Shown here: positions 8,253 through 20,337 of the stretch, in pieces | How the letters are laid out: each line of letters starts with the position of its first letter | Position numbering within the stretch: the first letter of the stretch is position 1 | Source: Phenylobacterium hankyongense | GTDB taxonomy: Bacteria > Pseudomonadota > Alphaproteobacteria > Caulobacterales > Caulobacteraceae | DNA: 64,000 bases | Reading direction: 5' to 3' | Assembly (NCBI RefSeq): GCF_003254505.1 | Contig: NZ_QFYP01000001.1 | Span: 604,001 to 668,000 of the forward strand | Notes under the pieces: generated by a model | Seen by the model: only the letters and a program-made list of their open reading frames with translations | Told to the model about the DNA's origin: nothing | Database searches by the model: none | Made by a program: the position numbers and the translations under genes

Positions 8253-10820
8253 ATGTCCAAATCTCTGCATCTGCGGAGCCTTCTCGCCGTGGGCGCTTCG
8301 GCGGTCGCCTTGACCGCCGTGGCCCAGCCCGCCCTCGCCCAGGCCGCCGCAGGCGCAGCCGCCGGGCCGACCATCGAGGAGCTGGTGGTCACCGCCGAGA
8401 AGCGCGAGCAGAGCCTGCAGGACGTCCCCGTCGCCGTCACCGCCTACACCAGCGAACGGCGCACCCTGCTGGGGGCCAACACGGTGGAGGACATCGCGCG
8501 CCTGACGCCGAGCCTGAGCTACACGAACAACGACCGGCTTTCGATCCGCGGCATGGGCCGGCTGACCAACGCCATCGGCACCGACCCGTCGGTGGCGCTG
8601 TATTCGGACGGCATCTTCTCGAACTCGATGGCCGACGCCTCGACGCCGCCGCTGTTCATCGAGCGTACGGAGATCCTGCGCGGACCGCAGGGCACGCTCT
8701 ACGGCCGCAACTCCATCGGCGGCACGCTGAACATCATCTCCAAGCGCCCGACCGAGGACTTCAACGGCGAAGTCCGCGGGACCTACGGCAACTATGGGAC
8801 CTGGCGCACGGACGCCCTGGTCCGCGGCCCGATCACCGACCACCTGCGGTTCCTGCTGGGCGGCTCGCTCGAGCGGCGGGAAGAGGGCTTCATCAAGAAC
8901 ATCGGCCCGGGCGGCGACACCGGCGCGGTCAAGCGCTGGATGTTCGAGGCCCAGGTGGAGGCCGACCTCGGCGAGCACGCGGTGGCGCGGCTGCGCTATT
9001 CGAAGTTCGACTGGGACGACAGCTACGGGGTGGGCAACACCCTGTTCAACGTGATCTCGCCGATCGACACCACCTCGCTCACCGGCGCGGGCACCTCGGC
9101 GCTCTATTACAACACCGCCTTCGGCTACACGGGCACAAACCCGGCGCAGAACGATCCTTACAAGACCAACACCAACGCCACGGCGACCGGCAAGCTCTCC
9201 AACCACCACCGGGTGCAGGCCGACGTGACCTGGGACCTCGGCGGCATGACGCTGAAGTACCTGGGCGGCTTCCAGACCTATATCTACGACACCACCGGCG
9301 ACAACGACCAGACGCCGCGGACGGCGACCCAGGACATCAACATCCCCGACCTCGACGGGCCGGGGCCGCTGACCGCCTTCACCGCCCGCAATGTCTCCAC
9401 CGATGCGCAGACCTTCTATCAGGAGCGGCAGAAGTGGTTCTCCAACGAGATCAACCTGTCCTCCGACGGCGACGGCCCGGTGCACTGGATCATCGGGGCC
9501 TTCCAGTACCATCAGCGCTATGACCAGCCGCAGGGCATCCGGGCGGTCGGCGACACGGCGCTGCTGACCCCGCTCACGCTGGCCGGGCGGCCGTCGGACC
9601 CGAACCCGCGCGGCGCTTTCCTCTACGTGGACGGGCACCTGGAGACCGATTCCTACGCCGGCTTCGGCCAGGTGGACTGGAAGTTCGCCCCGACCTGGAC
9701 CCTGACCGGCGGCCTTCGCTACACCAAGGACGAGAAGACCGGCTACGACATCGCCCGCTACGTGGCGCGCCTGCCGACCCTGGCGGCGTCCTTCGCCGCC
9801 GCGGGGATCCCGCTGGCCGTCGGCCAGAGCTTCGCGGTGGACATCACCACCTTGCAGGTCTGCGGCACGACCACGCTGGCCGGCTGCGCCGCCAACCCGG
9901 CCACCGCCAACCTGTTCGCTAATCCGGGCGGCGGCCTGCGCCGCAACCTGGCGGGCAGCTGGGATGCCTGGAGCGGCACCCTGGGCCTGCAGTGGGAGCC
10001 GGACTCCGACACCGACCTCTACCTGCGCTACAGCCGCGGCTATAAGTCCGGCGGCTGGCTGGGCTCCAACGGCCTGACGCCCAACCCCTATGCGGCGCCG
10101 GAGTACGTCAACGCCTACGAGTTCGGGGTGAAGAAGAACATCGGCCGCACCCTGCAGGCCAACGCCGCCCTGTTCTACGACGACTACAAGGGCTTCCAGA
10201 CACCGCTCACCGTGCCGCTCGGCACCATCACCGCCAGCCAGTTCCTGAACCTCGACGCCCGCATCTGGGGCTTCGAGTTCGAGGGCCAGTGGGCGCCGAT
10301 CCAGGGGGCGCAGCTGTTCGCCAGCTATTCCTACCTGAACACCGAGGTCACCCGCGGCTGCTGCTTCATCGACACCGCCGATCCGACGGCCGTGACCGCC
10401 GGCGCGCGACCGACCGGCACGGCCCTGGCGAACGGCAGCCGACTGCAGAGCCTGGTGGGCAACCACCTGCCGCTGTCGCCGGAGAACAAGTTCACCCTGG
10501 GCGCCAACTACACCTGGGACTTCGGCGCCAACACCTTCACGCTGGGAGCCACCGTCACCCACACCGGCGACCAGCAGTCGACCATCTGGAACAACCCGAT
10601 CTACGCCTCGCCGGCCAACGACATCGCCGACTTCCGGGCGATCTGGCGCCAGACCGACAAGGGCCTGACCGTGATCGGCTATCTGAAGAACGCCTTCGAC
10701 GAGGTGGCCTACCAGAGCTCGCTCGCCAACCCGACCAGCATCACCGCCGTGGGCTATCGCCAGCAGGTGATCCTCAACTTCCCGCGCACCTACGGCGTGG
10801 AGCTCCAATACAAGTTCTAG
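8253..10820 (+). CDS. TonB-dependent receptor 1
   Basis: An 855-residue outer-membrane receptor. Residues 1-29 are a signal peptide ending ALAQA. A TonB-box-like segment (IEELVVTAEKR, about 38-48) precedes the plug domain, which has the conserved RTEILRGPQGTLYGRNSIGG stretch. The rest is the 22-strand barrel, closing with YGVELQYKF, an aromatic-terminated final strand. A vicinal cysteine pair (RGCCFIDTADP) lies in the C-terminal third, probably in an extracellular loop, and recurs in receptor 3. The ribosome binding site GGGAGGA (8241-8247) is 5 nt from the ATG. Ligand is unknown: no siderophore, vitamin or sugar genes are adjacent. A TTGACA hexamer at 8168 could be a -35 element. Confidence 0.93.
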   Translation: MSKSLHLRSLLAVGASAVALTAVAQPALAQAAAGAAAGPTIEELVVTAEKREQSLQDVPVAVTAYTSERRTLLGANTVEDIARLTPSLSYTNNDRLSIRGMGRLTNAIGTDPSVALYSDGIFSNSMADASTPPLFIERTEILRGPQGTLYGRNSIGGTLNIISKRPTEDFNGEVRGTYGNYGTWRTDALVRGPITDHLRFLLGGSLERREEGFIKNIGPGGDTGAVKRWMFEAQVEADLGEHAVARLRYSKFDWDDSYGVGNTLFNVISPIDTTSLTGAGTSALYYNTAFGYTGTNPAQNDPYKTNTNATATGKLSNHHRVQADVTWDLGGMTLKYLGGFQTYIYDTTGDNDQTPRTATQDINIPDLDGPGPLTAFTARNVSTDAQTFYQERQKWFSNEINLSSDGDGPVHWIIGAFQYHQRYDQPQGIRAVGDTALLTPLTLAGRPSDPNPRGAFLYVDGHLETDSYAGFGQVDWKFAPTWTLTGGLRYTKDEKTGYDIARYVARLPTLAASFAAAGIPLAVGQSFAVDITTLQVCGTTTLAGCAANPATANLFANPGGGLRRNLAGSWDAWSGTLGLQWEPDSDTDLYLRYSRGYKSGGWLGSNGLTPNPYAAPEYVNAYEFGVKKNIGRTLQANAALFYDDYKGFQTPLTVPLGTITASQFLNLDARIWGFEFEGQWAPIQGAQLFASYSYLNTEVTRGCCFIDTADPTAVTAGARPTGTALANGSRLQSLVGNHLPLSPENKFTLGANYTWDFGANTFTLGATVTHTGDQQSTIWNNPIYASPANDIADFRAIWRQTDKGLTVIGYLKNAFDEVAYQSSLANPTSITAVGYRQQVILNFPRTYGVELQYKF

Positions 10821-10845
10821 TCGTAAGGACCCACTTGCGGTCCGG

Positions 10846-10875
10846 GGGCGGCGGAGCGATCCGCCGCCCTTTTTC
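10846..10875 (+). terminator. Rho-independent terminator after TonB receptor 1
   Basis: A perfect 9-bp stem (GGGCGGCGG and CCGCCGCCC) with loop AGCGAT is followed by TTTTTCTT. It begins 26 bp after the receptor stop codon. Confidence 0.85.
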
Positions 10876-11223
10876 TTGCCCGATTCCCTCCTTGGCGGAC
10901 GCCTCGGCCGGCGGTTACTGCACGACGACTTGCAGTTGTAAGTCGAACGTCGTCAGCTTCGCCCGTGCGCCCCAGGTGGGACCGCTGGACACGCAAGAAA
11001 TTCACTTTCAGCAAGTGTTCGGCCGTCGCCATTTTTGCCACATCTGGTTTGGCAGAACGTGGTTATCGATGATCACTTATCGCCGTCCCGTTGACAGGTG
11101 CGAAGACTGGGAGCGTGCTTGATCATACGTCGGGGGGTTCAGCCGCACCCTCCCCGCGACCACGCCTTGAGCGGCGATTCGGCGACCACGGCCAACAAGA
11201 GCCGGACGCCTGGGAGGAACATG
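10876..11223. other. Intergenic promoter region of TonB receptor 2
   Basis: About 350 bp with no credible gene. It is noticeably richer in A/T than the flanking genes between 10980 and 11090. A TTGACA hexamer at 11091-11096 may be a -35 element, but no good -10 box is visible at the right distance. No Fur-box-like or other known operator was recognised. Confidence 0.5.
11212..11218 (+). promoter_or_regulatory. Shine-Dalgarno GGGAGGA deciding the start of TonB receptor 2
   Basis: Two ATGs follow directly (11221 and 11224). The same GGGAGGA sits exactly 5 nt from the ATG in receptors 1 and 3, which points to 11224 as the real start. This also aligns the N-termini (MSNTLHLRSL with MSKSLHLRSL). 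Confidence 0.7.
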
Positions 11224-14109
<2,886 letters not shown>

Positions 14110-14137
14110 CCGGGGGCTGATCCGGGGTCGCCAAACC

Positions 14138-14171
14138 GGGCGGCGGGGCGACCCGCCGCCCCTCTTCTTTT
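14138..14171 (+). terminator. Rho-independent terminator after TonB receptor 2
   Basis: Perfect 10-bp stem (GGGCGGCGGG and CCCGCCGCCC), tetraloop GCGA, then a pyrimidine run ending in TTTT. It resembles the terminators after receptors 1 and 3. Confidence 0.85.
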
Positions 14172-14477
14172 GGATCGCGTCTTCCCGATTTTCTGTGGTC
14201 GGTATGTTGCGACGCTTTCTGACGCGCCCGCCGATTGTTGCTGCGTAAGGGTTCGCCGACCGGCGTTCATTTTTGTGCAGCGAATTCGAAAGCGCGGTAT
14301 TTCCGCCACACGGCGACAAAAGCGGGGCTGAAACCGGGCGACTTCTCGCCGTTCAGTTGACCTTGGCCTCCGGGCGGCCCGAGGGTCCGCCCCATCGGGC
14401 GCCTCCCCGCGCCCGTTCCACTGCATACGCACACATGAGGTGCGGCGGCACGCCGTCGACGCCTTGGGAGGACCTCT
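14172..14477. other. Intergenic promoter region of TonB receptor 3
   Basis: About 306 bp without a credible gene. A TTGACC hexamer at 14357 is the best -35-like element; the matching -10 is not evident. The ribosome binding site GGGAGGA is at 14466-14472, 5 nt from the ATG. Confidence 0.5.
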
Positions 14478-16967
14478 ATGTCGCAACACACATCGCGGCT
14501 GCGGACGCTGCTCGCCCTGAGCGCCTCCGCAGTCGCTCTCACCGCCATCGCCCAGCCGGCGCTGGCCCAGACGGCGGCCGCCAACACCGCCGGCGCCTCG
14601 ACGGTCGAGGAACTGGTGGTCACCGCTGAAAAGCGCGAGCAGTCGCTGCAGGACGTGCCGGTCGCCGTCTCCGCCTACACCTCGGCCAAGCGCGACGTCG
14701 TCGGCATGACCAGCATCCAGGACTTCGTGAACTTCACGCCCGGCATGAACTACTCGGGCACCGACCGGCTCAGCCTGCGCGGCGCGGGCCGCAACACCTA
14801 CTACATCGGCAACGACCCGGGGGTCGCCACCTATACGGACGGCTTCTATTCGGCCTCCTCGTCGGAGCTGTTCAAGACCCCGCTGTTCGTCGAGCGCACC
14901 GAAATCCTGCGCGGGCCGCAGGGGACCCTGTACGGCCGCAACGCCATGGGCGGGGCGGTCAACACCATCTCGCAGCACCCGAGCCACGACCTCTCCGGCG
15001 AAGTGCGCGGCGTGGTCGGCAACGACAACCATTACCGCGCCGAGGGCGTGGTCTCGATCCCGCTGGCCGACAACCTGCGCATCAAGCTGGGCGGCAGCCA
15101 GGAAAAGGCCGACGGCTTCATCAAGAACACCGGCACCGCGAACGACGGCGGCTCCATCAACCGCACCTATTTCGAAGGCCAGGTCGAGGCCGAGCTGGGC
15201 GAGAAGACCACCGTCTGGGTGCGCTACAGCCGCACCAGCTGGGACGACACCACCGGGGTCGGCGACCGCTGGTCGAACCTGATCACGCCCTATGACACCA
15301 CCAGCATCGTCAACCCGATCGGCGTGGGCTTCCTGCAGGTCAATCCGCAGTTCGGCTACACGACGCCGAACCCGGGCGCGTCCGACCCCTACAAGATGAA
15401 CACCAACCGCAACGGCTACGGCCAGCTGCGCGGCAACCACCTGCTCACCGCCCAGGTCACCTACGACCTCGGCTTCGCCGACCTGAAGTACATCGGCGGC
15501 TTCCAGCAGTACAATTACCAGACCGGCGGCGACTACGACGGCACCAGCCGCACCGCGCCGTTCACGGTGCCGGGCTCGGCCACCCTGTTCTACCCGGACC
15601 AGACGACCGACTTTAACGAGCACAAGCGGTACTTCTCCAACGAGATCGACCTGACCTCGAAGGGCGACGGTCCGCTGCGCTGGATCGCCGGTCTCTACCA
15701 GTACCAGGAGACCTATGAGCAGCGCATCCAGCTCGCGAGCCCGCAGCAGGCGCAGCTGGCCGCGCCGGTCGGCGGCCTCGGCACGGCGAACCCGTCGCGC
15801 GACTTCGTCGACCAGTACGCGACGCTGGACTCCAAGGCCTATGCGGTGTTCGGCCAGGCGACCTACGCCTTCAACGACCAGTGGTCGGTCACCGGCGGCC
15901 TGCGCTACACCAAGGACGAGAAGTCCGGCTTCGAGAGCCAGCGGCTGATCCTGCTGAGCCCGCTGGTGTTCAAAGGCGCGGTGGCGGTCGACGTCTCCAC
16001 CGACATGGATCCGAACACCCCCGGCGTGCAGAACTTCCGCAGCATGTCCAACAGCTGGGACGCGGTCACCGGCACCCTGAACGCCGACTGGACGCCGGAC
16101 AAGGACACCCTGGTCTACGCCAAGTACAGCCGCGGCTATAAGTCCGGCGGCTTCCTGCTCGGCACCCTGGCGCCCCAGCCGGAGGCCGGCGCCGAGCACG
16201 TCAACGCCTACGAGGTCGGCGCCAAGAAGACCCTAATGGGCAATCTGATCCTCAACGCGTCGCTGTTCTACAACGACTACAAGGACCTGCAGATCAACCT
16301 GCAGCAGCTGAACGCGGCGGGAACCGCCTCGGCCAACAACTTCGTCAACGTCAACGCCCGGGCCTATGGCCTGGAGCTGGAGACCATCTGGCAGCCCACC
16401 CGGGCCCTGCAGTTCAACGCCAGCTACGGCTACCTCAACACCGAGATCACCAAGGGCTGCTGCTTCTACGACCCGGCGGATCCCGGCGCCCTGCTCCCCG
16501 GCGCGCAGCCTTCCGGCGGCTCCACGACCACCAACGGCGTGCGCCTGGTCTTCCAGGACCTGAAGGGCTCGCCGCTCTACCAGTCGCCGAAGAACAAGTT
16601 CGCGGTCAACGCCAACTACACCTTCGACTTCGATCCCGGCTCGCTGATCTTCTCGGGGACCTACAGCTGGACGGACAAGACCATCTACCAGCCGTTCAAC
16701 GACGCGGCCTTCTCGGTGCCGGCCTACGGCACGGCCGACTTCCGGGCGATCTGGAAGGAAGCCAAGAACAAGTACTCGGTGATCGCATTCGTGAAGAACG
16801 CCTTCGACCAGCAGGGCTACACCTCGACCGGCTCGACCAACCCCTACGCCATCTTCGGCAGCCCCTCGCCGGCGATCGGCGTGGGCGGACCGCAGACCGG
16901 CGTAGCGATCAGCCGCGGCCTGATCCAGCCGCGCACCTACGGCGTGGAGCTGCAGTACCGGTTCTGA
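14478..16967 (+). CDS. TonB-dependent receptor 3
   Basis: An 829-residue receptor closely related to receptor 1. Signal peptide 1-31 (ending ALAQ), TonB-box-like VEELVVTAEKR, the plug with ERTEILRGPQGTLYGRNAMG, and a barrel closing with YGVELQYRF. It shares with receptor 1 the vicinal cysteine pair (KGCCFYDPADP) at the corresponding place and many barrel strands, such as YKSGG and FRAIW. The two probably arose by duplication, while receptor 2 between them is more distant. It has its own ribosome binding site and terminator, so the three need not be one operon. Ligand unknown. Confidence 0.93.
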   Translation: MSQHTSRLRTLLALSASAVALTAIAQPALAQTAAANTAGASTVEELVVTAEKREQSLQDVPVAVSAYTSAKRDVVGMTSIQDFVNFTPGMNYSGTDRLSLRGAGRNTYYIGNDPGVATYTDGFYSASSSELFKTPLFVERTEILRGPQGTLYGRNAMGGAVNTISQHPSHDLSGEVRGVVGNDNHYRAEGVVSIPLADNLRIKLGGSQEKADGFIKNTGTANDGGSINRTYFEGQVEAELGEKTTVWVRYSRTSWDDTTGVGDRWSNLITPYDTTSIVNPIGVGFLQVNPQFGYTTPNPGASDPYKMNTNRNGYGQLRGNHLLTAQVTYDLGFADLKYIGGFQQYNYQTGGDYDGTSRTAPFTVPGSATLFYPDQTTDFNEHKRYFSNEIDLTSKGDGPLRWIAGLYQYQETYEQRIQLASPQQAQLAAPVGGLGTANPSRDFVDQYATLDSKAYAVFGQATYAFNDQWSVTGGLRYTKDEKSGFESQRLILLSPLVFKGAVAVDVSTDMDPNTPGVQNFRSMSNSWDAVTGTLNADWTPDKDTLVYAKYSRGYKSGGFLLGTLAPQPEAGAEHVNAYEVGAKKTLMGNLILNASLFYNDYKDLQINLQQLNAAGTASANNFVNVNARAYGLELETIWQPTRALQFNASYGYLNTEITKGCCFYDPADPGALLPGAQPSGGSTTTNGVRLVFQDLKGSPLYQSPKNKFAVNANYTFDFDPGSLIFSGTYSWTDKTIYQPFNDAAFSVPAYGTADFRAIWKEAKNKYSVIAFVKNAFDQQGYTSTGSTNPYAIFGSPSPAIGVGGPQTGVAISRGLIQPRTYGVELQYRF

Positions 16968-16997
16968 CGCCGGACGCAGGCCTCACAGCGGCCATTG

Positions 16998-17031
16998 GAG
17001 GCGGCGGGCACGTCCCGCCGCCTCTTTTTTT
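16998..17031 (+). terminator. Rho-independent terminator after TonB receptor 3
   Basis: Perfect 11-bp stem (GAGGCGGCGGG and CCCGCCGCCTC), loop CACGT, followed by a run of seven T. It is the strongest terminator of the receptor cluster. Confidence 0.9.
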
Positions 17032-17062
17032 GTTCTGCGGCAAAGGCCTGACGGCCCCCTGC

Positions 17063-17077
17063 TTAACTTCTGCTCAA
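17063..17077 (+). promoter_or_regulatory. Possible CtrA-like box (TTAA-N7-TCAA)
   Basis: TTAACTTCTGCTCAA differs by one base from the Caulobacterales CtrA consensus TTAA-N7-TTAA. It lies 51 bp upstream of the pseudokinase-receiver start. One-mismatch matches occur by chance roughly once per window of this size and composition, so this is only a lead. Confidence 0.3.
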
Positions 17078-17127
17078 GCGGTTGAGAGCAGGGTGATCGC
17101 TCGTCATTTGCGCAATCGCCAGCGGCC

Positions 17128-18228
17128 ATGTCCCTGCCCGAATTCTTCTTCGACCGCGTGACGGCTGACATCCGACAGCAGATGGATGGCGTCCTGGCGC
17201 TGGCCGAGCAGCTGTCGCGCCAACGCCTGGCGCCCGACGCCCAGGCCTGCGTCGCCGGCGTCGCCGAAGCCGCCGCCGGCGTGCGGCGGATGCTGGACCG
17301 GGCCATCGACCTGAGACTGGCGACCACCCAGCAGCTGGCGCTGTCGCCCGCGCCGCTGCGGCTGCGGGAGGTCATGGACGACGTCGAGGCGCGCTGGCGG
17401 GCCCGCGCCGGCCAGGCCGGCGTCACCCTGCTGGTCGCCTATGACGGTCCGCCGGAAGCCTGCGCCCTGGCCGACCGCGACCGGCTGCTGCAGGTCTTCG
17501 ACGGCTTCCTCGGCGAGGCGCTGGCCGGCGCCCAGCGCGGCGCGGTGGAGGCCAGCCTGCGCGCGATGCCGACCACGGACGGCATGCTGCTGGAAGGCCG
17601 CGTCCGCGGCGCGGCCGCCGATCCCACCTGGGCGGCGCAGGGCGCGGAGACGCGCGTCCGCCAGGTCGCCGACCGGTTCGGGCTGGAGGTGGCGATCGGC
17701 GTCATGCTCGCCCGCCGCATCGTTTCGGGCCTGGAGGGCAGCGTGGCCAACGAAGTCCATGCCGGCGCAGCCGAGACCATCGTCTTCCGGCTGCCGCTGC
17801 CGGCCGCCCGCGAGACGGCCGTCGCCAAGCCCGGCCAGCCCTTGCGCCCCGCCCACGTCCTGGTGGTCGACGACAACGCCACCAACCGGATGGTCGCCCA
17901 GGCGCTCTGCGAGATGTACCACTGCTCGTCCGAGGCCGCCTGCGACGGCGCCGAGGCGGTGGAAGCCGCCCGCAGCGGACGGTTCGACCTGATCCTGATG
18001 GACATCCGCATGCCGGGCATGGACGGCGTCGCCGCCACCCGGGCGATCCGCGCCCTGCCCGGGCGCGCCGGCGCGGCCCCGATCATCGCGCTCACCGCCA
18101 ACGCCGACCGCGACGATGTCGACGCCTACCTGGCGGCCGGCATGAACGGGGTGGTGGAAAAGCCGATGAAGCCCGAGCAGCTGGTCGAGGCGCTGCGCAA
18201 GGCCCGGAGCGAGCCGGCCGCGGCCTGA
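17128..18228 (+). CDS. Degenerate histidine kinase-like protein with C-terminal receiver domain
   Basis: A 366-residue hybrid. Residues 1-75 align with a DHp dimerisation helix (VTADIRQQMDGVLALAE), but the phosphoacceptor His of the usual SHEIRTPLNG is Ala13. The ATPase-like part (about 80-225) keeps the outline DRDRLLQVFDGFLGEAL yet lacks the N-box Asn and the GxGxG ATP-lid motif. The receiver (about 243-360) is intact: D248/D249, phosphoacceptor D292 (LILMDIRMPGMDG), T323 and K345. It therefore looks like a pseudokinase scaffold fused to a working receiver, perhaps a phosphorelay acceptor or a phosphotransferase-like dimer. No transmembrane or sensor domain is seen. It stands 106 bp before the chorismate mutase gene. 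Confidence 0.85.
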   Translation: MSLPEFFFDRVTADIRQQMDGVLALAEQLSRQRLAPDAQACVAGVAEAAAGVRRMLDRAIDLRLATTQQLALSPAPLRLREVMDDVEARWRARAGQAGVTLLVAYDGPPEACALADRDRLLQVFDGFLGEALAGAQRGAVEASLRAMPTTDGMLLEGRVRGAAADPTWAAQGAETRVRQVADRFGLEVAIGVMLARRIVSGLEGSVANEVHAGAAETIVFRLPLPAARETAVAKPGQPLRPAHVLVVDDNATNRMVAQALCEMYHCSSEAACDGAEAVEAARSGRFDLILMDIRMPGMDGVAATRAIRALPGRAGAAPIIALTANADRDDVDAYLAAGMNGVVEKPMKPEQLVEALRKARSEPAAA

Positions 18229-18334
18229 GCCCCGCCGGCGCTGGTGTCGCCTGCAACTTTATTGCGGCAAGCCGGCCTATTGCGCGGGCCGCGGCAATGA
18301 CTTAGGTCGCGAACCTTCGTTTTCGGGGGAGAAA

Positions 18335-19138
18335 ATGGCCGAGGTCAAGACCACGCCCGCCCCATTGTCGCTGGACGACATCCGCGCGCGCATCGATGCC
18401 ATCGACGCCGACATGCTGCGCCTGGTCGACGAGCGTGCGGGCCTGGCGCGGGCGGTCGCGGCGGCCAAGGCCGCGGCGGGCGACCTGGGCTTCGGTCTTC
18501 GCCCCGCCCGGGAAGCCCAATTGCTCCGCCGCCTGCTGGCCCAGCCGCGCCAGGGGGCCTCGGCCGCCCTGGTGGTCCGCGTCTGGCGCGAGATGATCGG
18601 CGCGAGCCTGAGCCTGCAGGGCCCCTTCCACCTGGCGGTCTGGGGCGGCCGCGACCCCACGCGGACGGTGGAGCTGGCCCGGCTGAGGTTCGGCAGTGCG
18701 CCGGCGCTGCGGCACGCCGCGAAGGCCGAGGACGCGCTGGCCGCGGCCCGCACGCCCGGCGGCGTCGCGGCGCTCGCCCTGACCCCCGACACCGCCTGGT
18801 GGGGCCGGCTGCTGGCGGAGCCGAAGCTGAGGGTGTTCGCCGCCCTGCCCTGCCTGGCCGCCTGGGGGCCGACGTCGGCCCTGGCGGTGGGCGAGGTACC
18901 GGTGGAGCCCACCGGCGACGACGTCACCTTCTGGGTCACCGACGCCGGCCAGTCGGCCTCGGCGATCGAGGAGGCGCTGGGCCGCGACGGCGTGGCGGCG
19001 ACGCCGCTGGTGGAGGCCGGCGGACTCAAGCTGTTCGCGCTGGCGGGCTTCTACCAGGCCGAGGATCCGCGGCTGGCCCGTGCGCCCGGGCGGCTCTCGG
19101 GCGTGATCGGGGCTGCGCCCGCGCCGCTGGACGTGTAA
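18335..19138 (+). CDS. Chorismate mutase (AroQ type) with prephenate dehydratase-like extension
   Basis: A 267-residue protein. Residues about 12-95 are an AroQ chorismate mutase helix bundle (DDIRARIDAIDADMLRLVDERAGLARAVAAAK), which turns chorismate into prephenate. The C-terminal half (GPFHLAVWGGRDP and onward) resembles the periplasmic-binding-like fold seen in prephenate dehydratase but lacks recognisable catalytic motifs, so dehydratase activity is doubtful. It is the first gene of a mutase-aminotransferase-dehydrogenase unit directed to tyrosine/phenylalanine, with 56 bp to the next start. A GGGGGA ribosome binding site precedes ATG 18335. Confidence 0.88.
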   Translation: MAEVKTTPAPLSLDDIRARIDAIDADMLRLVDERAGLARAVAAAKAAAGDLGFGLRPAREAQLLRRLLAQPRQGASAALVVRVWREMIGASLSLQGPFHLAVWGGRDPTRTVELARLRFGSAPALRHAAKAEDALAAARTPGGVAALALTPDTAWWGRLLAEPKLRVFAALPCLAAWGPTSALAVGEVPVEPTGDDVTFWVTDAGQSASAIEEALGRDGVAATPLVEAGGLKLFALAGFYQAEDPRLARAPGRLSGVIGAAPAPLDV

Positions 19139-19194
19139 GACGCGGGCCTCACGGCCCCAGCGGCCCCGCTCCAGACGGATCGCCCTCAAGGTTC

Positions 19195-20337
19195 ATGTCC
19201 GAGTCCGCTCCCCCGACCGCCGCGCCGACCGATCGCAGCCGCGCGGCGCGCCCCGTCCCCAAGCCCGGAATCCTCGACATCCATGCCTACGTGCCGGGCA
19301 AGGCCACGGTCGAGGGCGGCGGCGCGCCGGTCAAGCTCTCCGCCAACGAGAACGCCCTGGGCTCCAGCCCCAAGGCGCGGGAGGCCTACGCCTCGGCCGC
19401 CGACAAGCTGCACGTCTATCCGGACAGCCGCGCCACCATCGTGCGGACCGCCATCGCCGAACGCTACCGGCTGGAGCCGGAGCGGCTGATCTTCGGCTGC
19501 GGCTCCGACGAGGTCTTCCAGCTGCTCAACCAGACCTACCTCGAACCCGGGGACAACATGGTGCAGGGCGAGTATGGCTTCGCCGCCTTCGCCATCGGCG
19601 CCTACGCGGCCGGCGGCGAGGTGCGCTTCGCCCGCGAGCCCGACTACCGGATCGACGTCGACGAGGTGCTGAAATGCGTCGACGAGCGCACCCGCCTGGT
19701 GTTCATCGCCAACCCGGGCAATCCGACCGGCACCTGGATCCCGATCTCCGAGATCCGGCGGCTGCACGACAACCTGCCGCCCAGCGTGGTGCTGGTGCTC
19801 GACGGCGCCTACGGCGAGTTCGTCACCGACCCCACCTTCGACGACGGCCTGGACCTGGCGCGCACGGCGCAGAACGTGGTCGTCACCCACACCTTCTCCA
19901 AGCTGTATGGCCTGGCGTCCCTGCGCGTCGGCTGGGGCTATGCGCCGGCCGAGATCATCGCAGCGATGGATCGCATCCGGCTGCCGTTCAACACCTCCAT
20001 CCCCGCCCAGATGGCGGCCGTCGCCGCGCTGCATGACGAGGACTTCCAGCGCGCCTCCATCGACCTCGTCGAGCAGTGGCGACCGTGGCTGGCCCAGCAA
20101 CTGGGCGGGCTGAAGCTGGACGTGGTGCGACCCTCAGCGGCGAACTTCCTGCTGGTCGGCTTCCCCAAAACCCCGGGCCGGACCGCGGTGGAGGCCGAAG
20201 CCTTCCTCGCCGCCCGCGGCCTGCTGGTGCGCGGCGTCACCAACTACGGCCTGCCCCACCACGTGCGCATCACCATCGGCCTCGAAGGGCAGAACCGCGC
20301 CGTGGTCGAGGCCCTGGCCGAGTTCATGCAGCGCTAG
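19195..20337 (+). CDS. hisC: HisC-family PLP aminotransferase
   Basis: A 380-residue fold-type I aminotransferase of the histidinol-phosphate family. The marks are KLSANENALG, NPGNPTGTWI, DGAYGEFV and the PLP lysine in HTFSKLYGLASLRVGWGYA. The enzyme may act on histidinol phosphate, but its place between chorismate mutase and prephenate dehydrogenase suggests an aromatic aminotransferase role (phenylpyruvate, 4-hydroxyphenylpyruvate or prephenate); HisC enzymes are known to accept these. The start is ATG 19195; longer reading upstream lies inside the mutase gene. The stop TAG abuts the next ATG, so translation is likely coupled. Confidence 0.9.
   Translation: MSESAPPTAAPTDRSRAARPVPKPGILDIHAYVPGKATVEGGGAPVKLSANENALGSSPKAREAYASAADKLHVYPDSRATIVRTAIAERYRLEPERLIFGCGSDEVFQLLNQTYLEPGDNMVQGEYGFAAFAIGAYAAGGEVRFAREPDYRIDVDEVLKCVDERTRLVFIANPGNPTGTWIPISEIRRLHDNLPPSVVLVLDGAYGEFVTDPTFDDGLDLARTAQNVVVTHTFSKLYGLASLRVGWGYAPAEIIAAMDRIRLPFNTSIPAQMAAVAALHDEDFQRASIDLVEQWRPWLAQQLGGLKLDVVRPSAANFLLVGFPKTPGRTAVEAEAFLAARGLLVRGVTNYGLPHHVRITIGLEGQNRAVVEALAEFMQR

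Noticed and set aside
8076..10808. Long open frame (910 codons) antisense to TonB receptor 1
   Set aside because: It results from high GC3 bias. The product is an Arg/Gly/Val/His low-complexity string without domains, while the sense frame is a complete receptor with signal peptide, plug and barrel.
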